DNA of 5,102 bases from positions 1 to 5,102 of the forward strand of contig USHI01000100.1 of the NCBI GenBank assembly GCA_900554405.1, in the 5' to 3' direction. Below the pieces are notes generated by a model. It was not told the DNA's origin and searched no databases. It worked only from the letters and a program-made list of their open reading frames with translations. Numbering within the stretch: the stretch's first letter is position 1; each line of letters begins with the position of its first letter. Made by a program: the position numbers and the translations under genes. Source of the stretch: an uncultured Eubacteriales bacterium. Its GTDB lineage: Bacteria > Bacillota > Clostridia > Oscillospirales > CAG-382. Below, one piece after another: positions 1 through 4,551 of the stretch.

Positions 1-43
1 CTTTTTCGCGCCTCCCGTGCCGGCGGGTTCTGCCGGGGAATAA
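1..43. other. Window edge, ambiguous: possible C-terminal tail of a rightward gene, or 5' region of a leftward gene
   Basis: Two readings compete. On the plus strand, the frame starting at base 2 reads FFAPPVPAGSAGE and stops at TAA 41-43, five bases before a hairpin, which would suit the end of a rightward gene. On the minus strand, GGGAGG (16-11) lies 10 nt from the window edge, so a leftward gene could start just outside. The hairpin at 48-81 forms better on the minus strand, so it does not settle the question. Too little sequence is present to name a product. Confidence 0.2.
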
Positions 44-91
44 AAGTGCCGCCGGCTTCCGCAAGGGAGGAAGCCGACAGCGTATTCTTTT
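39..91 (-). terminator. Rho-independent terminator of the ftsH-DUF308 operon, possibly bidirectional
   Basis: As minus-strand RNA, bases 81-69 pair with 60-48 in a 13-bp stem (two G-U pairs) around an 8-nt loop (68-61), followed by ACUUUUAUU (47-39). It sits 35 nt past the stop codon of the DUF308 gene. In plus-strand RNA the two G-U pairs become C-A mismatches, leaving an uninterrupted 8-bp core (53-60 with 69-76), with a T-rich tract at 85-91. Rightward termination is therefore possible but weaker. Confidence 0.8.
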
Positions 92-115
92 AATTATTCG
101 ATTATTGCCGAACGG

Positions 116-667
116 TCATCTGCCGGAACGCCCGCGGAAAAATGCCGAAACGACGCTTTCCGCGCCGAACAGTATCAGGTACCCCGCCGCCGCATAGCAG
201 ACAGCCCTTACCGTTACGAAGGAAAGCGCGGGGCTGAGCAGCATCAAAAAGCCGAGTATCAGCCCGAAAATATTGAGTATCATCGAAAGGCAGTAAAAAA
301 ACCCGCTGCCAAGCATCCGGATAAATCCCGCTCTTGTGAGCCCGGAAATGCAGTGCGCGATAAACCAGACGGGCACAAGGATCGTAAGCGCCCATTTGCC
401 CACATCGGGGTTGGCGATAAGCATCACGCCGCACATCACGCTCAGAATCCCGGAAAGGAGCGAAAGCGTGGGTCCGAACCCGGTAAACCGCGAAACGCGG
501 GAGTATATCATGATATCCTCGATCCCGAGCACGACGGCGATCACGCCGTAGATCATTACCGCCCCCGTAAGCATACCTTCGGGGCGTACAAACGTGAAAA
601 CACCGAGCAGAATCAGAAGCAGACCGACGATCAATTCGCTCCATCCGAATCCGTTTCTCCTTTTCAT
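116..667 (-). CDS. DUF308 / HdeD-like six-helix membrane protein
   Basis: This 183-residue protein is almost entirely hydrophobic and fits the DUF308 (HdeD-like) family in length and layout. Six likely membrane helices lie at about residues 11-28, 34-54, 66-86, 91-110, 119-145 and 149-176. The N-terminus (MKRRN) and C-terminus (FFRGRSGR) are basic, so both ends are probably cytoplasmic. No catalytic motif is visible. HdeD of E. coli is linked to acid resistance, but many Firmicutes members have no known role, and none is assigned here. The ATG at 667 lies 6 nt after the ftsH stop. A moderate ribosome site (AAAGGA, 686-681) lies inside the end of ftsH with a rather long 13-nt spacing, so the two genes are very likely cotranscribed and perhaps translationally coupled. 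A terminator follows the stop. Confidence 0.8.
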   Translation of the reverse strand: MKRRNGFGWSELIVGLLLILLGVFTFVRPEGMLTGAVMIYGVIAVVLGIEDIMIYSRVSRFTGFGPTLSLLSGILSVMCGVMLIANPDVGKWALTILVPVWFIAHCISGLTRAGFIRMLGSGFFYCLSMILNIFGLILGFLMLLSPALSFVTVRAVCYAAAGYLILFGAESVVSAFFRGRSGR

Positions 668-673
668 ACCGTG

Positions 674-2494
674 TCAAGCTTCCTTTCTGTTCAGAATCTC
701 CATGAATTCGCTGCCGGTGATCGTCTCTTTCTCGTAAAGGTAACCTGCAAGCTCATCCAGCTTTTTGCGGTTTTCGGAAAGCAGTCTGCGCGCCTTTTCG
801 TGCTGTGTCTTGACCGTTTCCACGACCTTTTTGTCGATCTCCTTCTGCATATCCGCCGAGCAGGCAAGCGCGGTATCGCCGCCGAGGTACTGGTTTGTCA
901 CCGTTTCCATTGCGACCATGTCGAATTCCTCCGTCATGCCGTAACGGGTGATCATTGCGCGGGCGAGCTTTGTCGCCTGTTCGATGTCGTTGGAAGCGCC
1001 GGTGGTGATCTGCCCGAACACGATCTCCTCCGCCGCACGGCCGCCCGTCAGCGTGGCAATCTTGTTTTCCAGCTCCTCCTTTGTCATAAGAACCTTATCG
1101 TTCTGTTCGACCTGCATGGTATAGCCCAGTGCGCCGGAGGTGCGCGGGATGATGGTTATCTTCTGCACCGGGGCGGAGGCCGTCTGCAATGCGGCAACAA
1201 GTGCGTGACCGATCTCGTGATAAGCGACGACCTTCTTTTCGCCGTCCGTCATAATGGCGTTTTTCTTCTGGTAACCGGCGATAACGACCTCGATGCTTTC
1301 TTCAAGATCAGCCTGCTCCACAACGGTGCGCCCGTTGCGCACGGCACGCAGCGCCGCTTCGTTTATAATGTTGGCAAGCTCCGCGCCGGAGGTGCCGGAG
1401 GCCATGCGTGCGATGGTGTGGAAATCCACGTCGGGCGCCGTTTTTATCTTTTTGGCATGGACCTTCAGTATCGCTTCACGGCCCGCAAGGTCGGGCAGCT
1501 CCACCGGAACACGGCGGTCGAAACGCCCGGGGCGGGTGAGCGCCGGGTCGAGCGATTCGGGGCGGTTTGTCGCCGCAAGGATTATAACGCCGTTGTTGCC
1601 CTCGAACCCGTCCATTTCCGTCAACAGCTGGTTGAGCGTCTGTTCACGCTCATCGTTTCCGCCGATCTGACCGTCGCGCTTTTTGCCGATGGCGTCTATT
1701 TCATCTATAAATACAATGCAGGGCGCCTTTTCCTTTGCCTGAGCAAACAGGTCGCGCACCTTGGAAGCGCCCATGCCCACGAACATCTCCACAAATTCCG
1801 AGCCGGACATGGAGAAGAACGGCACGCCCGCCTCCCCCGCGACAGCCTTCGCCAGCATCGTTTTGCCGGTGCCCGGAGGGCCCACGAGAAGCACTCCCTT
1901 CGGCATGGAGGCGCCGGCATCCGAATACTTCTTCGGGTCGTGCAGGTAATCCACTATTTCCGCAAGGCTTTCCTTCGCTTCATCCTCGCCGGCGACATCG
2001 GCAAACCGTATGCCGCCCGTGGAGGGAACATATACCTTGGCGTTGCTCTTTCCCATGCCGAAAGCCATCGCGTTCGGGCCGCCCGCCTGGGACATCATCT
2101 TCTTTGCCAGATATTGCCCGAGCGCGGCAAAAATGATTATCGGCAGGATAAATGTCAGGAAAAAGCTGAGAAGTGGGGACATTGTTTCGCTTATATTCCG
2201 GGTGAATTTCGCGCCGGATTCAAAAAGCCGCTCCGTAAGGGTCGGGTCGTTCATTTCGCCGGTCTTATATATCTGCTTTTCTTCCTTATCCGTGAACACG
2301 ATCTCGGAATCGGTTATTTCCACGCTGCCGATATCCTTGTCCTCGATCATCTTCATGAAGGTGCCGTAATCGACCTCCTTCACCCTTGCGTTCGCAAGCA
2401 GCGGGGATACGACGGCGTTGAAGATCAGTATCACGAGCAATACTATGCCGTAATAGTAGATCAGCGGTTTTTTCGGTGCTTTGACTTCTTTCAT
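674..2494 (-). CDS. ftsH: ATP-dependent zinc metalloprotease FtsH
   Basis: FtsH is a hexameric membrane AAA+ protease that extracts and degrades membrane and short-lived cytosolic proteins. All hallmarks are visible in 606 residues. There are two membrane helices (about 11-31 and 107-127) flanking a small extracytoplasmic domain. The Walker A motif is GPPGTGKT (205-212), the pore loop is MFVG (237-240) and Walker B is IVFIDEID (260-267). The second region of homology holds arginine fingers R321 and R324 in RPGRFDR. The zinc site is HEIGH (426-430), with D503 as the likely third ligand. E. coli FtsH has 644 residues, so this one has a shorter tail. Ile replaces the common Ala in HEAGH, and AGYQKK stands where AGPEKK is usual, which suggests a divergent clostridial FtsH clade. 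All catalytic residues remain. The ATG start is set by GGAGG (2507-2503) 8 nt upstream. Two 24-bp repeats lie directly upstream of that site. Confidence 0.97.
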   Translation of the reverse strand: MKEVKAPKKPLIYYYGIVLLVILIFNAVVSPLLANARVKEVDYGTFMKMIEDKDIGSVEITDSEIVFTDKEEKQIYKTGEMNDPTLTERLFESGAKFTRNISETMSPLLSFFLTFILPIIIFAALGQYLAKKMMSQAGGPNAMAFGMGKSNAKVYVPSTGGIRFADVAGEDEAKESLAEIVDYLHDPKKYSDAGASMPKGVLLVGPPGTGKTMLAKAVAGEAGVPFFSMSGSEFVEMFVGMGASKVRDLFAQAKEKAPCIVFIDEIDAIGKKRDGQIGGNDEREQTLNQLLTEMDGFEGNNGVIILAATNRPESLDPALTRPGRFDRRVPVELPDLAGREAILKVHAKKIKTAPDVDFHTIARMASGTSGAELANIINEAALRAVRNGRTVVEQADLEESIEVVIAGYQKKNAIMTDGEKKVVAYHEIGHALVAALQTASAPVQKITIIPRTSGALGYTMQVEQNDKVLMTKEELENKIATLTGGRAAEEIVFGQITTGASNDIEQATKLARAMITRYGMTEEFDMVAMETVTNQYLGGDTALACSADMQKEIDKKVVETVKTQHEKARRLLSENRKKLDELAGYLYEKETITGSEFMEILNRKEA

Positions 2495-2502
2495 TCGGTT
2501 CG

Positions 2503-2507
2503 CCTCC
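2503..2507 (-). promoter_or_regulatory. Ribosome binding site of ftsH
   Basis: GGAGG on the minus strand (within AAGGAGG, 2509-2503) lies 8 nt before the ATG at 2494 and fixes the ftsH start. The downstream tandem repeat unit ends only two bases upstream of the AAGGAGG. Confidence 0.85.
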
Positions 2508-2509
2508 TT

Positions 2510-2557
2510 ATTCGCTATATGGCAGTATACCCCATTCGTTATATAACAGTATACCCC
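2510..2557. repeat. Two tandem 24-bp direct repeats with palindromic cores, upstream of ftsH
   Basis: Units 2510-2533 and 2534-2557 abut exactly and match at 21 of 24 positions. Both contain ATTCG, then a core, then CAGTATACCCC. The core is GTTATATAAC (2538-2547), a perfect 10-bp palindrome, in one copy and GCTATATGGC (2514-2523) in the other. Of the three differences, 2515/2539 and 2522/2546 are compensatory (C-G against T-A), and the third (2521/2545) turns T-A into T-G. GTATAC is a second small palindrome in each unit. Read on the minus strand, each copy carries TATACT, which resembles a -10 box, but no convincing -35 sits at the right distance from either. The position fits an operator or promoter region of ftsH or the start of its mRNA. 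No known operator (CtsR, HrcA) matches. Confidence 0.8.
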
Positions 2558-2584
2558 GTATTTGTTAATTCAAGCTTAACTCCG

Positions 2585-2606
2585 CGCCCGTGCGCGGGCG
2601 ATTTTT
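2585..2606 (+). terminator. Terminator-like hairpin pointing right, with no obvious gene before it
   Basis: CGCCCG (2585-2590) pairs with CGGGCG (2595-2600) around the loop TGCG, followed by A and five Ts. An alternative register, CCGCGC (2582-2587) with GCGCGG (2592-2597), is also possible. The T tract is only on the right-hand side, so the element would act on plus-strand transcripts. Directly upstream on that strand there is only the antisense of ftsH and its repeats. It may stop antisense or small-RNA transcription entering from the left, or be a GC-rich coincidence. Confidence 0.45.
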
Positions 2607-2631
2607 GCGGCGATTTGCTGTGTTCGGGGCA

Positions 2632-2660
2632 TTGACAGCGGTACACGCTTACTGTAAAAT
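2632..2660 (+). promoter_or_regulatory. Sigma-70/SigA-type promoter of the kinase-hydrolase operon
   Basis: A perfect -35 box TTGACA (2632-2637), a 17-bp spacer and the -10 box TAAAAT (2655-2660) predict a transcription start near 2667. A perfect palindrome, CGGATATCCG (2670-2679), begins a few bases after that start and could be an operator, though it may be chance. Confidence 0.75.
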
Positions 2661-2683
2661 AGCATTGCACGGATATCCGCCGC

Positions 2684-2703
2684 GGAGGTAAATCAAACGG
2701 AGG
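2684..2703 (+). promoter_or_regulatory. Two Shine-Dalgarno sequences before the kinase gene
   Basis: GGAGG at 2699-2703 lies 9 nt before the ATG at 2713 and fixes the start. A second site, GGAGGT (2684-2689), lies 15 nt further upstream with no start codon at a usable distance. It could be a standby ribosome-loading site or a relic of an earlier start. Confidence 0.7.
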
Positions 2704-2712
2704 AAGCGAAAA

Positions 2713-3246
2713 ATGGTCATAATCATCACCGGTGCCTCGCACACCGGCAAAACGCTGCTGGCACAAAGGCTGATCGAAAAATACAAATACCCCTGCCTTT
2801 CCGAGGACCACCTGAAAATGGGTCTGATACGCAGCGGAAACACCTGCCTCACCCCGGAAAGCGACGATGACGGGCTGACGGAATACCTGTGGCCGATCGT
2901 CCGCGAAATTATCAAAACCGCGATCGAAAACCGGCAGAACCTTATTGTCGAGGGCTGCTATATCCCGCTCGATGCGGCGTGCGAATTTGCGCCGGAATAT
3001 CTCGAAAGCATACGGCTTATCTGCCTTGTGATGAGCGAACGCTATATAAAAACGCATTTCGGGGATATAAAAAAATATGCGGACGTTATCGAATCGCGGC
3101 TCGATGATTCCCGCCTCACGCCGGAAAGCCTGCTTGCCGACAACGCGCGTTTTTCGGAGCGTGCGCGGCGGTGCGGCGCCGAAATATACCTTATCGACGG
3201 CGAATATAACGTAAACCCGGATATCCGGAAAATGCTTTGGAGGTAA
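2713..3246 (+). CDS. P-loop kinase-like protein (AAA_33 / zeta-toxin / 2-phosphoglycerate kinase-like fold)
   Basis: This 177-residue protein starts MVIIITG and has a textbook Walker A loop, GASHTGKT (7-14). A conserved-looking SEDHLKMGLIRSG segment (30-42) follows, where small kinases bind the acceptor substrate. Next comes a hydrophobic strand with an acidic end, LIVEGCYIP (77-85), like the Walker B-type strand of P-loop kinases. A charged stretch rich in Arg and Asp (about 110-133, with ESRLDD) may act as the lid. The fold and ATP binding are well supported. The substrate is not: zeta-toxin-like, nucleotide, phosphoglycerate or antibiotic kinases share this pattern. It is the first gene after a strong promoter. 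Its last codons overlap the ribosome site of the next gene, so the two are surely cotranscribed. No antitoxin-like partner is next to it, which argues against a classical epsilon/zeta module. Confidence 0.8.
   Translation: MVIIITGASHTGKTLLAQRLIEKYKYPCLSEDHLKMGLIRSGNTCLTPESDDDGLTEYLWPIVREIIKTAIENRQNLIVEGCYIPLDAACEFAPEYLESIRLICLVMSERYIKTHFGDIKKYADVIESRLDDSRLTPESLLADNARFSERARRCGAEIYLIDGEYNVNPDIRKMLWR
3239..3244 (+). promoter_or_regulatory. Ribosome binding site of the Mbeg1-like gene, inside the end of the kinase gene
   Basis: GGAGGT overlaps the last two sense codons and the stop codon of the kinase gene and lies 10 nt before ATG 3255. It favours that ATG over the in-frame TTG at 3237, which lies upstream of the site itself. 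The overlap suggests coupled translation of the two genes. Confidence 0.75.
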
Positions 3247-3254
3247 CGAACCGA

Positions 3255-4366
3255 ATGGATAATATAGTGACTTACGCCGAAACCGAGCTTGCCCCCTTCG
3301 GGCAGCGCCCCTTTTCCGCGGTGGACAGCCTTGTGCTTTCGCGGTTTGCCTATTTCCGGCTCCCCGCCGCGGCAAAGGATGCCCGCGGGTGGGAGGGGAT
3401 GCGTATCGCCGAGCTTTTCCGCGCCGATTATTATGCGGAGCTGTTTCGGTACAATTACGACCCCGAAAGCGCCAAAAGGCTGCTCACGGCTTTGGCGGCA
3501 AACCCGCGGTTCCGCGATATCCGCGTGTGCGGCTATGTCGAACAGACCGACCCGGGACGGAAAAGCAGTTCGCAGCCATGTGCTTTCTGCTCGGCGGGGC
3601 GGTATATGTCGCCTTCCGCGGGACGGATTCCACGCTTGTCGGCTGGAAGGAGGATTTCAACATGGCGTTCCAGTGCCCCGTGCCGGCGCAGATATCCGCC
3701 GCGGCGTATCTTTCGGAGGCAGCCGCGCATTGCGGCGGAGAGCTGCTTGTCGGCGGGCATTCCAAGGGCGGAAACCTTGCCGTTTATGCCGCCGCCTTCT
3801 GCGGCGGTCAGGTAAAGCGGCGCATAAATTCCGTTTATTCGCACGATGGGCCGGGGTTCCTGCCCTCCGTGCTCGAAAGCGCGGAATTTGCGGAGATAAG
3901 CGCAAGGGTGGATAAGACCGTTCCGCAATCCTCGCTTATCGGGATGCTGCTCGAGCACCAGGAAAACTACCGTGTTATAAAGAGCAACGGGTTCAGCGTC
4001 TGGCAGCACGATCCTTTTTCCTGGGCGGTGGAATCGGGCGGCTTTTCGCCCGTTCCGGGGCTGACCTCGAACGCAAGGTATTTCGACCGCGTTCTTAACG
4101 AATGGGTCGCGGCGCTCACCGCCGCGGAGCGCGAGCAGCTCGTGGAGCTGCTGTTCGGGCTGGTGGATACCGAAAACGTACAGACGACATCCCAGCTCCG
4201 CGCGGAATGGAAGCAAAGCCTGCCGACCGCCTTCCGCGCCGCCTCCGGCATGAGCCGCGAGGACCGCGATTTTATCACGCGGATCGCAAAGGCGCTCGTT
4301 TCGCTGTGCGTGAGGAATTTTCCGGAAATATGGCATTCCGCCGCGGATCACGAACGGTGTAAATAA
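3255..4366 (+). pseudogene. Mbeg1-like (formerly DUF2974) alpha/beta hydrolase, reading frame interrupted by a -1 shift
   Basis: The N-terminal half is read from ATG 3255 up to about 3557, and the rest continues in the -1 frame from about 3557 to the TAA at 4364-4366. Joined, they give about 370 residues, a normal family length. The N-terminal part has PFSAVDSLVLSRFAYF and NPRFRDIRVCGYVEQTD. After the shift come EKQF, FRGTDSTLVGWKEDFNM (from residue 121), the nucleophile elbow GHSKGG with Ser170, HDGPGF with Asp198, and WQHD with His252. These look like a lipase-type Ser-Asp-His triad, though the Asp and His assignments are inferred. Without a shift, translation runs out of frame to 3815 and loses the active site. 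Everything after the break is clean coding sequence. The lesion is therefore recent, or a sequencing error, or a programmed frameshift. The biological substrate is unknown. It is the second gene of the kinase operon. No clear terminator follows. Confidence 0.85.
3551..3557 (+). other. Frameshift site in the Mbeg1-like gene; CCCGGGA in slippery register
   Basis: The upstream frame reads GAC CCG GGA CGG and the downstream frame reads CCC GGG ACG GAA AAG. One extra C or G in CCCGGG would restore D-P-G-T-E-K-Q-F with no length change. The seven bases also satisfy X XXY YYZ in the upstream frame. C/G-type heptamers are not known as efficient bacterial slippery sites, and only a weak 5-bp stem was seen downstream. 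Confidence 0.8.
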
Positions 4367-4390
4367 CGGCTGAAAAAATTCGCAAAGCTA

Positions 4391-4419
4391 TTGACAAATG
4401 CTGCGCGGGGTGGTAATAT
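4391..4419 (+). promoter_or_regulatory. SigA-type promoter of cysK, with extended -10
   Basis: A perfect -35 box TTGACA (4391-4396) is followed by a 17-bp spacer and TAATAT (4414-4419) preceded by TGG, an extended -10 element. The predicted start near 4426 gives a leader of about 125 nt before cysK, longer than a ribosome site alone requires. Confidence 0.8.
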
Positions 4420-4426
4420 CAGATAA

Positions 4427-4445
4427 ACCTACAAGAAAGGTTGGT
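4427..4445 (+). promoter_or_regulatory. Imperfect dyad overlapping the cysK transcription start, candidate operator
   Basis: ACCTAC (4427-4432) and GTTGGT (4440-4445) are inverted copies with one mismatch, 7 nt apart, in an AT-rich setting. The same bases can also form a 5-bp RNA stem (AACCT 4426-4430 with AGGTT 4438-4442). Overlap with the start point is a typical repressor position. Rrf2-family regulators (CymR, IscR) control cysteine genes in Firmicutes and bind dyads of about this size, but assignment to that family is inference. Confidence 0.35.
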
Positions 4446-4454
4446 ATTAAGAAA

Positions 4455-4499
4455 ATGAAATACAGCCTTGCTTTCCGATGTTGCCGCAGCGTATTTTAA
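4455..4499 (+). CDS. Possible 14-residue cysteine leader peptide, MKYSLAFRCCRSVF
   Basis: A short open frame lies between the promoter and cysK. It starts at ATG 4455, has tandem cysteine codons TGT TGC (4479-4484), and stops at TAA 4497-4499. Paired Cys codons in a short frame ahead of a cysteine synthase gene are what an attenuator leader would need, and Cys-rich leader peptides are known before sulfur genes in Actinobacteria. Against it, the ribosome site is weak: the nearest purine run, AAAGG (4436-4440), is 14 nt from the ATG. The dyad at 4427-4445 overlaps that run. Translation is unproven. Confidence 0.4.
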   Translation: MKYSLAFRCCRSVF

Positions 4500-4543
4500 T
4501 ACCGCACAAAGCAATAAAATATAACAAACGACAATTTCGGAGG
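4468..4543 (+). promoter_or_regulatory. cysK leader with two mutually exclusive pairings, candidate attenuator
   Basis: Pairing A: TTGCTTT (4468-4474) is a perfect inverted match to AAAGCAA (4508-4514), enclosing the Cys codons. A small bulged hairpin (GCGTAT 4489-4494 with ATACCGC 4499-4505) can form inside it. Pairing B: UUUCCGA (4472-4478) can pair with UCGGAGG (4537-4543), five Watson-Crick plus two G-U pairs, covering the whole cysK Shine-Dalgarno. A and B share 4472-4474, so they cannot coexist. A ribosome stalled on the Cys codons would cover 4472-4478 and free the site. No T tract follows a hairpin, so translational rather than transcriptional control would be expected. The stems are short and the model is inferred. 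Confidence 0.3.
4539..4543 (+). promoter_or_regulatory. Ribosome binding site of cysK
   Basis: GGAGG, extended to GGAGGAA, lies 8 nt before ATG 4552 and fixes the start. The same five bases are the target of the proposed sequestering pairing with 4472-4476. Confidence 0.85.
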
Positions 4544-4551
4544 AATTTATC

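Noticed and set aside
102..677. 191-codon minus-strand frame overlapping the DUF308 gene
   Set aside because: It begins at TTG, is Arg-rich and shifted relative to the clear membrane protein frame.
2510..2557. CRISPR array
   Set aside because: Two units abut with no spacer between them and there are no cas genes.
353..2635. 760-codon plus-strand open frame antisense to DUF308 and ftsH
   Set aside because: It lies opposite two well-recognised genes, is rich in His, Arg and Gly without domain motifs, and has no ribosome site. GC-rich codon use on the other strand keeps it open.
2713..3246. Zeta toxin of a toxin-antitoxin pair
   Set aside because: Only the general P-loop kinase fold is visible. 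There is no small antitoxin gene beside it.
3237..3254. Upstream TTG start for the hydrolase
   Set aside because: It lies before the ribosome site at 3239-3244. ATG 3255 is correctly spaced.
2539..3375. 278-codon minus-strand frame antisense to the kinase
   Set aside because: No family resemblance. The opposite strand carries a Walker A protein with promoter and ribosome site.
3533..4351. 272-codon minus-strand frame antisense to the hydrolase
   Set aside because: The plus strand carries conserved FRGTD, GHSKGG and HDGPGF motifs. The antisense frame is a by-product.
4426..4551. T-box or SAM riboswitch before cysK
   Set aside because: No T-box sequence, no specifier-type long stem, no terminator hairpin with a T tract, and the leader is too short for a typical T-box.
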